Below, in pieces: positions 26,499 to 34,867 of a DNA stretch of 64,000 nucleotides. A program made the translations under genes and the position numbers. The DNA is from Bryobacterales bacterium (GTDB lineage: Bacteria; Acidobacteriota; Terriglobia; Bryobacterales; Bryobacteraceae), in assembly GCA_016716385.1 (NCBI GenBank), contig JADJWL010000004.1, forward strand, positions 434,001 to 498,000. Direction: 5' to 3'. Within the stretch, counting starts at the first letter, position 1. Each line of letters starts with the position of its first letter. The notes under the pieces are model-generated. The model saw only the letters and a list, made by a program, of their open reading frames with translations. It ran no database searches and had not been told where the DNA came from.

Positions 26499-27905
26499 TC
26501 AGGCAGCCGCGGATGGCGCGAAGCTGGCGTGGAAACCGGGGTGAACCGGATGCCGCAGGGGAAGCCTAGTCACCGGACCCTTTGCCACGTGAGAAGCATC
26601 GAAAACCCACATCTCGCACTTCTTCTCGCGGGCGTCGAGATGCTCGACCAGGATCGATCCGTTCACATACACCGGCTCGCCGCCGAGGTAGACCCCGGGT
26701 TCCGTCTGGTAGATGTCGTCCACTGACCCCGTGCGCCAGTCCCCGTGGGCGAGTTGATCGAAGAACTTCCGGCCCGGTTGGCCGCAGGCGGAGATGCCGA
26801 GCATCCAGAATTCGTCATACGCGAAACCCACCAGCGCGGGATCGACGCTGGGGAAATCCGGAGCCCGGTCGTAGGTCATCGCGATGCGCTCGCTAAGCCG
26901 CTGGTTGGCCAGATCGATCACGTACCGCGTCGGCCGGCAGGGAGTCACGTTGGCGAACAAGTCGGGTACGGGCTGGTATTCAGGATAGACCGGCGCCTCG
27001 AGTTCGAGGATGTCCACGATCAGCCTGCCTCCGTCCTCGAAGCAGTTGATCACGTGGAGGCAATAGCCTTGTCCGGCTTCAATCGTAAACGAGTCCGCGC
27101 CGGGTGTGCGGGGCGCCACCAGGATCCGGCTGCCCGACTCCGGCTCCCAGCGCAGCGACTCCATCACGGAAACGCCGCCCCAGAACTTCTGGAAGTCCAT
27201 CAACAGCGGGCTCAGATAGAACACGGCGAACGACGGAGTCAAGCCGAAGTCATGATTGGAGTGCGGCGCGCCGATCGCAAAGCGGCGGCGGCGCAGCATG
27301 CTGCCCCCTGGCTCGAACTCGTAGAGATGAAGAGCCGGCTTATCCGCCGCGTAGGAGATGCCGAAGTTCACCATGTTGCCGGACGCCGGGTCGAACTTGG
27401 CATGCGCGGCGAACGGCGTCACGGAGTTGAGGCGGCCCTGGAAGTCGTACTCGCCCCGCGTCTCCAGCGTCACGGGATCGAGTTCGAACGGCAGACTCTG
27501 TTCCGCGAACGCGAGCAGGGTCCCGCCAAACGGATAGACGCTCACGTTTACCGGCGGCTCCAGCATTACGTTGCGGCGCAGGCGGTCGCCGTTGAATGCG
27601 GTGCCGAAGCCACGGTACACGAAGCGCCCGGATTCCTCTTCCTCGCGCAGCTTGCCGGTGCGTACGAAGCGGTTCGTGAAATGCGCGCCGGCGTCGTCGA
27701 AGCGCATGGCGCAGACCATGCCGTCGCCGTCGAGCCAGTGCTTGTACCGCTGTCCGGCGCGTTCGAATCGCGCGGGACCGTTGACGTAGTAGGTGCCGCG
27801 CAGAGAAGCGGGAATCGTCCCCGAGATTTCTGTAATCGGGTACGAGTCCTCCGTGGCGTCAAACAGAAAGCACCGTTCGAGGTACGGGGCTGCGTCGTGG
27901 CTCAT
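26499..27905 (-). CDS. carotenoid oxygenase family protein (carotenoid/stilbene cleavage dioxygenase)
   Basis: 468 residues from the ATG at 27905 (MSHDAAPYLE). The seven-bladed propeller family binds a non-haem iron with four histidines; candidates at the expected places are His168 (FAAHAKFD), His218 (PHSNHDFG), His284 (YCLHVINCFED) and His459 (HPGFHASF). Other family marks are SLRGTYYVNGPA and WLDGDGMVCAMRF. It would cleave a double bond in a carotenoid, apocarotenoid or stilbene. The start overlaps the stop of the halogenase-like gene (ATGA), so the two proteins are made together. No carotenoid biosynthesis genes lie in this window, so the substrate is open. Confidence 0.9.
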   Translation of the reverse strand: MSHDAAPYLERCFLFDATEDSYPITEISGTIPASLRGTYYVNGPARFERAGQRYKHWLDGDGMVCAMRFDDAGAHFTNRFVRTGKLREEEESGRFVYRGFGTAFNGDRLRRNVMLEPPVNVSVYPFGGTLLAFAEQSLPFELDPVTLETRGEYDFQGRLNSVTPFAAHAKFDPASGNMVNFGISYAADKPALHLYEFEPGGSMLRRRRFAIGAPHSNHDFGLTPSFAVFYLSPLLMDFQKFWGGVSVMESLRWEPESGSRILVAPRTPGADSFTIEAGQGYCLHVINCFEDGGRLIVDILELEAPVYPEYQPVPDLFANVTPCRPTRYVIDLANQRLSERIAMTYDRAPDFPSVDPALVGFAYDEFWMLGISACGQPGRKFFDQLAHGDWRTGSVDDIYQTEPGVYLGGEPVYVNGSILVEHLDAREKKCEMWVFDASHVAKGPVTRLPLRHPVHPGFHASFAPSAAA

Positions 27906-29569
27906 GCGTGTACAGGCTCCATTCGCGCCGTCCATTCCGCGCGCATCCTATTTGGGTCGAAGCGTAGGTCCCGCAGACGCACGCGCTCCTGGAACGCGGT
28001 GTCACTGGCGATCGCCGGCTCGTTCAGCACATCGGCGTAGACCTGCGCCACTATCCAGCGGGCGAACCCGCGCAGCCTTTCGTACTGCATGTCGAGAACC
28101 TCGGCTGCTTCCTGGCCCGTGAGCCCGACCTCGTAGAACAACTTCTCGGAGTCGCGCAGCGGCGTCATGCCGTAGAAATCGGTGCGGACGGGTTCTGCAT
28201 CGGGCTGGCCATGGGTCTTGCGCCACTGGTAATAGCCGCTCAGGAACTTCTGCAGATTCCGATTGATCGGGCCGAGAAGACCGAACTTCCGGAGGAAGTG
28301 CGGAAGAAAGGCCTCATCCGTGAACAGGTCGCTGATGAACGGCAGCACGTAGAACCCGAAGTAGACAGCCAGCTCCCAGCCGTACTTGTACGTGAACGCC
28401 TGGCGGTCCCCCAGGCAGTCGTAGCTGGCCGAGTACGACGGCACGTACGCTTCGTACATAACGCGCATCACGGTTTCGTAGAGGCGGCACTTGTGGGCCA
28501 GCGCCTCGGGGCCGTCTGTGCGGATCGCGTCGACGATCAGGGTGTTGTAAATCGAAATCAGGTCGCTGCCGGGGCTGTACAACGGGTCGGAAAAGCGGCC
28601 GGCTTCACCCGTCATCGCCCAGCGTTCGGCGCTGATGGTCTGGCGGGCGTCGTAAGAAAAGTCGTAATAGCGCCCCTCGTCGAGAATCTTGCGCTGCGCG
28701 AAGTCCTCGGCAAACAGAGGCCACTGCCGCGCCACGAAATCCAGCATCTTGCGCCCGTTCGACACCTCGTTCGAATCGAGTACGGCTTTGTCATAGACAA
28801 GGCCCAGGCTGGTCTTGCCGTGCAGCGGGATCACCCAGAACCACATACCCTCGGCGCAGAAGTGATTCGTGGCAAGGAAGAACGGAAAGTTGCCCTGTTT
28901 CTGACGGCTGCGGTCGAGCCGGACGTCGGTCCAGCTTCGTCGGGTGAGCTTCTCCGTGTTCACCAGACCGTCCACCCAGCACCAGGTGGAACCGTGGCGG
29001 ATGGAATTCGGCTGATCGAGTCCCAGGCGCTTCTTGAGAAAGCCGCCGCGGCCCGACGCATCGATCAACCAGCGGCAGGTGAGTTCCGTGCCGTCGAATT
29101 CCAGGGTGTGCGAACCTTCTCCGTCCAAGCGGGCTTCCAGGTTCAGTGCGCCCCCGATGAACTGGAAACGGCGGTTCTGGCGACACAACTCGAGCAGGTG
29201 CTCTTCGAGAACGTTGCGGTCCAATTGGAATGTCGCGATGTTCGACCCCAGCCGGATGAACGCGTTGCTGTAGTCTTCGAGCGCCCGATTCTCGCGTCCG
29301 CTCGTCGGCCAGTGGAAGCGCAGATTGTACTTGAGGAAGTGCTCGGTGCAGAGGTGCTCCTCCAGGTCGAGAACCTTCGAGAGGTAGTAGCCGCTCAGTT
29401 GCACCAGCGACTCGCCCACCTTCTGCGAAGGTCCCGGAGGATCCTTGCGTTTATCCAGCAGCACAACCCGGCAATCGGTGGTCAGCAACAGGTGGCGCGC
29501 CAGGGTCAGGCCGGCCAATCCCGCTCCCACGATCGCGACATCCCAATCCGGACGATTCGCGCTCGACAT
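27902..29569 (-). CDS. FAD-dependent oxidoreductase of the flavin-dependent halogenase type
   Basis: 555 residues from ATG 29569 (MSSANRPDWD). The FAD-binding GAGLAG is at about 15-20. Both hallmarks of tryptophan-halogenase-like enzymes are visible: WFWVIP at 243-248, matching WxWxIP, and Lys80 in HFLKYNLRF, at the place of the catalytic Lys that forms the haloamine in PrnA. The VGESL at 51-55 corresponds to the GEATxP-type segment. A later FAD contact is in GEAGRFSDPLYSPGSDL. The C-terminal ~200 residues are helical and specific. Halogenation needs reduced FAD from a separate reductase. Some relatives lack halogenase activity, so an epoxidase/monooxygenase role remains possible. Coupled to the carotenoid oxygenase gene. 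Confidence 0.8.
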   Translation of the reverse strand: MSSANRPDWDVAIVGAGLAGLTLARHLLLTTDCRVVLLDKRKDPPGPSQKVGESLVQLSGYYLSKVLDLEEHLCTEHFLKYNLRFHWPTSGRENRALEDYSNAFIRLGSNIATFQLDRNVLEEHLLELCRQNRRFQFIGGALNLEARLDGEGSHTLEFDGTELTCRWLIDASGRGGFLKKRLGLDQPNSIRHGSTWCWVDGLVNTEKLTRRSWTDVRLDRSRQKQGNFPFFLATNHFCAEGMWFWVIPLHGKTSLGLVYDKAVLDSNEVSNGRKMLDFVARQWPLFAEDFAQRKILDEGRYYDFSYDARQTISAERWAMTGEAGRFSDPLYSPGSDLISIYNTLIVDAIRTDGPEALAHKCRLYETVMRVMYEAYVPSYSASYDCLGDRQAFTYKYGWELAVYFGFYVLPFISDLFTDEAFLPHFLRKFGLLGPINRNLQKFLSGYYQWRKTHGQPDAEPVRTDFYGMTPLRDSEKLFYEVGLTGQEAAEVLDMQYERLRGFARWIVAQVYADVLNEPAIASDTAFQERVRLRDLRFDPNRMRAEWTARMEPVHA

Positions 29570-29576
29570 CTTTCGG

Positions 29577-29585
29577 ATTCTAGCA
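29577..29585 (-). promoter_or_regulatory. extended -10 element (TGCTAGAAT) for the halogenase-like gene
   Basis: Minus-strand TGCTAGAAT ends seven bases before ATG 29569; there is no Shine-Dalgarno sequence in between (CCGAAAG). The position predicts a leaderless or nearly leaderless transcript for the halogenase-like/carotenoid oxygenase operon. Confidence 0.45.
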
Positions 29586-29597
29586 GGACTCCGGCGC

Positions 29598-29603
29598 GAT
29601 ACT
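29598..29603 (+). promoter_or_regulatory. -10-like element (GATACT) for the divergent gene
   Basis: GATACT ends six bases before ATG 29610, inside the 40-base gap between two divergent genes. No -35 is clear and no ribosome site precedes the ATG. It is the mirror image of the -10 on the other strand, so the two promoters would overlap. Confidence 0.3.
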
Positions 29604-29609
29604 GAAGTC

Positions 29610-30446
29610 ATGCCATCCAGGGAACGGATTGACGTCCTCCCCCTGCTGCCCGGACTTCAGGAAGAATTGCTGCGCCTGCTGGAAGGACTCAACCCCGGGG
29701 ACTGGGCGCGGCCTAATGTGTGCTTGGGCTGGACCGTCAAGGACATCGCGGCGCATTTGCTGGACGGCGACCTGCGCAAGCTGTCTCTTTGCCGGGACGC
29801 CTGGGATGTGGCACTGGACGCTCCGATCGGATGGGACCGGGATCTGGTGGCGTTCCTCAACGGACTGAATGCCTCCTGGGTGACGGCGGCGCGCCGCCTG
29901 AGCCCGAGGGTCCTGACCGGTCTGCTGCGTGTGGCGGGCGAGGAAGTCCTGGCGTACTACGAAACGCTCGATCCCGATGCGCCAGCCCGGTTCCCGGTCG
30001 CCTGGGCGGGCGATACGGTGTCCTCGAACTGGTTCGATCTGGCGCGCGAGTACACCGAGCGCTGGCACCACCAGCAGCAGATCCGCGACGCGGTGGGCGC
30101 GCCGGGACTGACGGACGGTGTCTGGATGGGGCCGCTGCTGGCGACCCTACTCCAAGCTGTCCCTGCTGCGTACGAAGATGTTGCCGCAGCCGGGGGCGCC
30201 TCCGTCGCCATCACAATTCATGGCCCCGGCGGCGGGCACTGGGGATTGGCGCACGACCGCGGGACATGGCGGCTCGGTGCCGAGTCGCCTGCCGCCCCGC
30301 AGGCCGCTCTCAGCTTGTCATCCGACACCGCATGGCGGCTGCTGACCAAGGGGTTGACGGCTGGACAGGCTCAAGCGCGAATCACCGTCTCCGGCGATTC
30401 GCGCCTGTGCCTGCCGTTCTTCTCCGCCCTCGCCGTAATGGCTTAG
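29610..30446 (+). CDS. maleylpyruvate-isomerase/DinB-like family protein
   Basis: 278 residues from ATG 29610 (MPSRERIDV); the longer upstream frame overlaps the divergent gene and is ignored. The N-terminal four-helix bundle (LLEGLNPGDWARPNVCLGWT, VKDIAAHLLDGD) is the mycothiol-dependent maleylpyruvate isomerase N-terminal domain, a DinB-superfamily fold. His in AAHLLD and the pair in REYTERWHHQQQIRDA are at the usual metal-ligand places. The C-terminal part resembles the SCP2-like tail (LGAESPAAPQAALSLSS, DTAWRLLTKGL). It probably catalyses a thiol-dependent reaction or binds a small thiol; the substrate is unknown. Its stop overlaps that of the convergent receptor gene. Confidence 0.78.
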   Translation: MPSRERIDVLPLLPGLQEELLRLLEGLNPGDWARPNVCLGWTVKDIAAHLLDGDLRKLSLCRDAWDVALDAPIGWDRDLVAFLNGLNASWVTAARRLSPRVLTGLLRVAGEEVLAYYETLDPDAPARFPVAWAGDTVSSNWFDLAREYTERWHHQQQIRDAVGAPGLTDGVWMGPLLATLLQAVPAAYEDVAAAGGASVAITIHGPGGGHWGLAHDRGTWRLGAESPAAPQAALSLSSDTAWRLLTKGLTAGQAQARITVSGDSRLCLPFFSALAVMA

Positions 30447-33400
30447 AACATATACTTCAATGCGAACTGCATCTCGCGGTTGTTGATCACCGTTGAGGTG
30501 ATGCGGCCGAAGTCGGCCGCGCCCAGTGCCCGGCTGGGGCCATTGAACTGCGGGCTGTTCGTGAAATTGAAGGCTTCCCATCGGAATTGCAGCCGGTGCC
30601 CTTCACGGACGCGGAAGTCCTTGAACAGCGCGAAGTCCCAGGTCTTCAGCGCCGGCGCATCGAACAGGCCGGGTCCGGCGTTCCCGTAGCCGAGAGGGCC
30701 AAGGAAGATACCTGCACCCGCGCAGCCGTCGCACTTGGACCGGATGAACGCATCAGTCGGGAACCACTGGTTGGGCGAGCGGTCGCTCCAGACGCGGTCG
30801 AGTGAAGCGCCCGGCGCAATGTGGGGACGCTGTGCGCTGCCGGCGCCGGTGTTGTGCGCGTCACCCTGCTGGGTCACGGTCACCGGCAGCCCCGACGTGA
30901 GCTGGACAATTCCGTTGACGGACCAGCCGCCCAGAATCCAGCCGGCCGGTCCGGGCTGGTTCCGCATGAACGGAATCTCGTACACGTGGCTGAAGACGAA
31001 GCGCAGCCGCTGGTCGATGTTCGAGCGTCCGTACTCCGATCTCCGGTCGCGCGGGTTCTGGGGAGCGTTCGGTCCGAACCCCGCGCTCTCATTGATTCCG
31101 TATCCGACGCTCATCGCTCGCTGGTAGTTGAACGCGGCGTTGAATGTCAGACCGGCGGAATAGCGCTTCTCGAGCCGCCCCTGGAGGGCGTTGTAGTTCG
31201 AGCTAACGGAGCTTTCCATCCGGCGGACAGTTCCGAGAGCGAGTAGTGTGCTTGGATCGCGCGAATCGACATAGAACGGCACGGGCCGGCGGCCCTGCAC
31301 CGCGCCCAGTCCGGGGTCGGGGTTGTTCGAGTTCGCCACATTCCAGTCGATGTGGCTGGCAGCGCTGCCCACATACGCGACGCCGGCGACCAGGTCGCGG
31401 CCGAAGCTCTTCTCGATCTCCGTCGTCCACTGCCAGATGTAATTGTTGAGGTAATTCGAGCGGTTGCCCCGATCTTCCTTTAAGCGGCCCAGCATGATGA
31501 TCGCGGCCGGACCCGCGCCGGGCGTGACGCCCGCGAACGGGTTGTCGAACGTGGCCTGAGGATTGTTGCGGTCGTTCTGGAAGACGGTGGAGCCTGAACC
31601 TGGCGGATTCAAGCCGAGGATGTTGAAGTTGTTCATCTGCTGCGGGCTGAAGAACAGGCCCGATCCCATGCGGAGCACCATTGTGTCGGTCATGCGATAC
31701 GCGATGCCCAGCCTCGGCATGAACTGCTTCTTGTTGATGTCGTACAACGCTTCGCGGGTCTCCGGATCCGGCACGAGCATCGGCGCCGTGAACCCGTTGA
31801 TGTTCTGGATATGCCGGTCCTCGAACGAGAGATTTCGAGCTTTGCCGTCGCGTTCCGTCACGGCGCCGAAGAGCTCGTAGCGCAGGCCGATATTGATCGT
31901 GAGCCGGGAGGTCGCTTTGAAGTCGTCCAAAATATAGAAGCCCATCTTCTGCTGGCGCATCAATTGCGGAGGCCTTCCCTCGGCCGAGTTGGTGTCGTTC
32001 GGAAAGCCCAGCATGAATGCCGCAAACGCGTCCGGAATGCCGACGATGTCGCGCGTGAAGTTGAGCCTGCCCCGCGGCAGGTTGCTTGCGAAATTGTCGA
32101 CGGGGCTATAGCGGTACAGGCCTCCGAACTTGAAATTGTGGCGGCCGCGATTGATCGTGACGTTGTCGGTCAACTCGTAGACGGTGTTGTTGTTGAGGCT
32201 GGCGTTGGCCGAGCCAAGCCCGGTGAACCCGACGATCGGTATCGTTGGAATGCCCTCCTCGCCGGGGGTCAGCGTGCGGTTGCCGTCTGCGATGACGCGC
32301 ATGTCAAGGCCCAGATCGCGGTGCGTGAATCCCGTGTCCGTCTGGAGCGCGAGTGAGTTCGCGCGCATGCGATTGAAGCCGAAGCGCAGTTCGTTCAGCA
32401 TCGTCGGGCTGAGGATCTTGGTGTACCCAACGCCCAGGTTCTGCGCGCGGTAGTCGTTGACCGCCCGGTTGACGCGGGCCAGTGGATCGTTGTCCCAGGC
32501 TGATTCCACGATCACGTAGCGGGCGAACATCCGGTCGTTGTCGCCGAAGCGATGGTCGACCTTCCCCAGAATCTGATCGCTATCGAGTTTCTGGTCGTTC
32601 GTTCCAGCGAGGTTCACGGCGCTTCCGATCTGGCGCGCGCGATCGTCGATGTTCGGAAACGGCAGGAAGCCGCCTTCGGCGAAAGGACTGGTGTCCGTCC
32701 AGGTGAGCAGGTTCCTCGCGACGGGATGGATGAGGCTGGCCGGGATGATGTTCCCCGGAAACGGAGCAGTCGACCCCGGATACCGGATGGCGCGCGACAC
32801 TGCTGGATTCGCGTCTGTCCGGTAGTAGCGGTTGCCCGGCTGGATGATCTCGGAGAAGTCGCCATTCCGCATGGCGAGCGTGGGGACGGCGATCTGCGAA
32901 GGGGACCCGCGCCGCTCCCGCCGCCCTTCGTAGTTCGCCAGCCAGAATGTTCGGTCCTTGATGACTGGCCCCGAGACGACCCCCCCCATCTGGTTACGGC
33001 GAAGTTTATTCTGCGGCGCATCGGGTTGCAGGAAGTAACCGCGTGCGTCGAAGGCGTTGTTCCGGAGGAAGTGAAACACGCTGCCGTGGATCTCATTCGT
33101 TCCCGACTTAATGGCGACGTTCGCCTGCGAGCCCGAGTTCATGCCGTACTCCGCCGAGTAGACCGCCGACTGTACTTTGAACTCCTGAATCGCTTCAATC
33201 GATGGTGAGAACATCATTGCGGCCTTAAAATCATCGACCGCCGTGACGCCGTCGAGCGTGATGTTCTGATTGAGGTCCCGCTGCCCGTTGGCCGACAGGC
33301 CGATCATCTGGCCCGGCATCGCGCGTTGCGCCATCGTCTGCTGGCCGTCCTGACCCATTCGTGTGACGCCAAATGTCACGCCCGGCATGAGCGTCGCGAG

Positions 33401-33859
33401 CTGTCCAAAGTTCCGGCCGTTGAGCGGGAGTTCGACGATCCGCCTCTCATCGACCACCGAGCCGAGCGTCGCGTCCTCCGTCCGCAGCAGAGGCGCCGTG
33501 GACTGTACCTCCACCCGTTCGATCTGGTCGCCCACCTGAAGCTGGAAGTTGATGCGCGCCTTCTGCTGGAGCTGCAGCACGATGCCGCGCCGGACCTCTG
33601 TCTTGAAGCCCGACGACGTACATGTCACCTCATACTCGCCGATGTCGAGCAGCGGGAAAATGTAGTTGCCCGTGTCGTTGGTGGTTGTCGTGCGGACGTC
33701 ACCCGTGGCGGCACGGCGCGCCGTGACCGTGGCGCCGGGAATCGCCGCGCCACTCTGATCGGTGACCAATCCGAGAATTTCTGTAGATACAGTCTGACCG
33801 GCAAGCGGAGCCAGGGCGAGTAGAGCTACCGCGGCTAATGTCACGAACTGTCGAGCCAT
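30443..33859 (-). CDS. TonB-dependent receptor, Oar-like, with carboxypeptidase-regulatory N-terminal domain
   Basis: 1138 residues with a signal peptide (to about residue 22, LAGQ). A CarboxypepD_reg-like beta-sandwich spans about 25-110 (ILGLVTDQSGAAIPGATVTA, NYIFPLLDIGEYEV). A plug domain follows (RRIVELPLNGRNFGQLATLM at about 135-155), then a long beta-barrel ending in an aromatic residue (ALKYMF), as outer-membrane proteins do. This is the Oar/OmpA-related family abundant in Acidobacteriota, thought to import large oligomers or act as surface proteins. The start has a strong AGGAGG six bases upstream. The gene is divergent from the isomerase-MetE-lyase operon, so it may import that pathway's substrate. 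Confidence 0.92.
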   Translation of the reverse strand: MARQFVTLAAVALLALAPLAGQTVSTEILGLVTDQSGAAIPGATVTARRAATGDVRTTTTNDTGNYIFPLLDIGEYEVTCTSSGFKTEVRRGIVLQLQQKARINFQLQVGDQIERVEVQSTAPLLRTEDATLGSVVDERRIVELPLNGRNFGQLATLMPGVTFGVTRMGQDGQQTMAQRAMPGQMIGLSANGQRDLNQNITLDGVTAVDDFKAAMMFSPSIEAIQEFKVQSAVYSAEYGMNSGSQANVAIKSGTNEIHGSVFHFLRNNAFDARGYFLQPDAPQNKLRRNQMGGVVSGPVIKDRTFWLANYEGRRERRGSPSQIAVPTLAMRNGDFSEIIQPGNRYYRTDANPAVSRAIRYPGSTAPFPGNIIPASLIHPVARNLLTWTDTSPFAEGGFLPFPNIDDRARQIGSAVNLAGTNDQKLDSDQILGKVDHRFGDNDRMFARYVIVESAWDNDPLARVNRAVNDYRAQNLGVGYTKILSPTMLNELRFGFNRMRANSLALQTDTGFTHRDLGLDMRVIADGNRTLTPGEEGIPTIPIVGFTGLGSANASLNNNTVYELTDNVTINRGRHNFKFGGLYRYSPVDNFASNLPRGRLNFTRDIVGIPDAFAAFMLGFPNDTNSAEGRPPQLMRQQKMGFYILDDFKATSRLTINIGLRYELFGAVTERDGKARNLSFEDRHIQNINGFTAPMLVPDPETREALYDINKKQFMPRLGIAYRMTDTMVLRMGSGLFFSPQQMNNFNILGLNPPGSGSTVFQNDRNNPQATFDNPFAGVTPGAGPAAIIMLGRLKEDRGNRSNYLNNYIWQWTTEIEKSFGRDLVAGVAYVGSAASHIDWNVANSNNPDPGLGAVQGRRPVPFYVDSRDPSTLLALGTVRRMESSVSSNYNALQGRLEKRYSAGLTFNAAFNYQRAMSVGYGINESAGFGPNAPQNPRDRRSEYGRSNIDQRLRFVFSHVYEIPFMRNQPGPAGWILGGWSVNGIVQLTSGLPVTVTQQGDAHNTGAGSAQRPHIAPGASLDRVWSDRSPNQWFPTDAFIRSKCDGCAGAGIFLGPLGYGNAGPGLFDAPALKTWDFALFKDFRVREGHRLQFRWEAFNFTNSPQFNGPSRALGAADFGRITSTVINNREMQFALKYMF

Positions 33860-33913
33860 GTGACGCCTCCTGAATGCAAATTTCCCGACCCCACCCCGGG
33901 GCGGTGGATAAGA

Positions 33914-33941
33914 TATATACCAAGATCAAGCACGTTGTCCA
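33914..33941 (-). promoter_or_regulatory. sigma-70-type promoter for the TonB-dependent receptor
   Basis: On the minus strand TGGACA (33936-33941) is followed after 16 bases by TATATA (33914-33919), a good vegetative-type match. The predicted start of transcription is about 45-50 bases before ATG 33859, leaving space for the AGGAGG ribosome site. Confidence 0.5.
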
Positions 33942-33960
33942 GCGGTCTCGGGACGCGCAG

Positions 33961-33966
33961 TATACT
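33961..33966 (+). promoter_or_regulatory. -10-like element (TATACT) for the isomerase operon
   Basis: TATACT lies ten bases before ATG 33977 in the divergent gap. A TTGTCC at 33935-33940 is the nearest -35 candidate but is 20 bases away, too far for a normal promoter, and it overlaps the receptor's -35 on the other strand. Confidence 0.3.
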
Positions 33967-33976
33967 GAGAGTTCTC

Positions 33977-34864
33977 ATGCCATTCGCCGCGCTGCTCCAT
34001 TCGGTCAGCTATTCGGGCTCGTGGGGGCAGGCGCTCCTCCCGCTCGACACCTTCATTGACCGCGCCGCGGACCTCGGTTACCAGGGCGTAATGCTGATGG
34101 CGAAGCGGCCGCACCTGTCGGTGCTCGACTTCGGTTCGGGCGAACGCGCGGCCTTGCGCCGCAAGATCGAAGTGCGCGGGCTCGGCACGGTCTGCGTCGC
34201 CGGCTACAACAACTTCACGGGCGACTGGGAACACGGCGAAGTGCCGCAGCTTGAGATGCAGGTGGCCTACCTCACCGAACTCGCGCGGCTCACAGCGGAC
34301 ATTGGCGGCGCGCTCCTGCGCGTGTTCACCGGCTACGAGCACCCGGCCGCCGGCTATCTGCCGCAGTGGAACCGCGTCGTCTCCGCGCTTCAGGAACTCG
34401 CCCGGCGCGCCGCGCCTCTCGGTGTCACAATCGGCGTGCAGAACCATCACGACATCGGGTGCGGCTGGGAAGCGCAGCTCGATCTCGTCCGCGCCGTCGA
34501 CGAGCCCAACTGCCGCCCCCTGTTTGACGCCTGGTCGCCGGCGCTGCACGGCGCGGATGTGAACGCGGCCGCCCGCTACTTCGGACCCCTGGCGCCGCAC
34601 ACGACCGTCGCCAACTACCGGAAGCGCCCGCGCTATCGCTACAACGCGGACGTCATCAACTACGACGCACAGACGCCTTACGCCCAGGCCGTCCCGATCG
34701 ACGAAGGATTCATCGACTACCGCCAGTTCCTAGGCGCCATGCGCGCCGCCGGCTTCAACGGATCGGTGGCCTACGAAATGTGCTCGCCCCTCGACGGCGG
34801 AGGCAGTGAGCGCAACCTCGACATGTACGCCCGCCGCTTCATCGAATTTTTGCAAACCGTCTGA
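33977..34864 (+). CDS. sugar phosphate isomerase/epimerase-like TIM-barrel protein
   Basis: 295 residues from ATG 33977 (MPFAALLHSVSYSGSW). The AP-endonuclease-2/xylose-isomerase-like TIM barrel is shown by DRAADLGYQGVMLMAKRP, ALLRVFTGYEH, VTIGVQNHHDIGC and RPLFDAWSPALHG. In this family Glu/Asp/His residues on these strands bind a divalent metal; here a candidate Glu is in YEMCSPLDGGGSE near the end. Typical substrates are keto-sugars, 3-keto-glycosides or inositol derivatives. First gene of a three-gene operon with a three-base gap to the next. Confidence 0.82.
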   Translation: MPFAALLHSVSYSGSWGQALLPLDTFIDRAADLGYQGVMLMAKRPHLSVLDFGSGERAALRRKIEVRGLGTVCVAGYNNFTGDWEHGEVPQLEMQVAYLTELARLTADIGGALLRVFTGYEHPAAGYLPQWNRVVSALQELARRAAPLGVTIGVQNHHDIGCGWEAQLDLVRAVDEPNCRPLFDAWSPALHGADVNAAARYFGPLAPHTTVANYRKRPRYRYNADVINYDAQTPYAQAVPIDEGFIDYRQFLGAMRAAGFNGSVAYEMCSPLDGGGSERNLDMYARRFIEFLQTV

Positions 34865-34867
34865 ATC

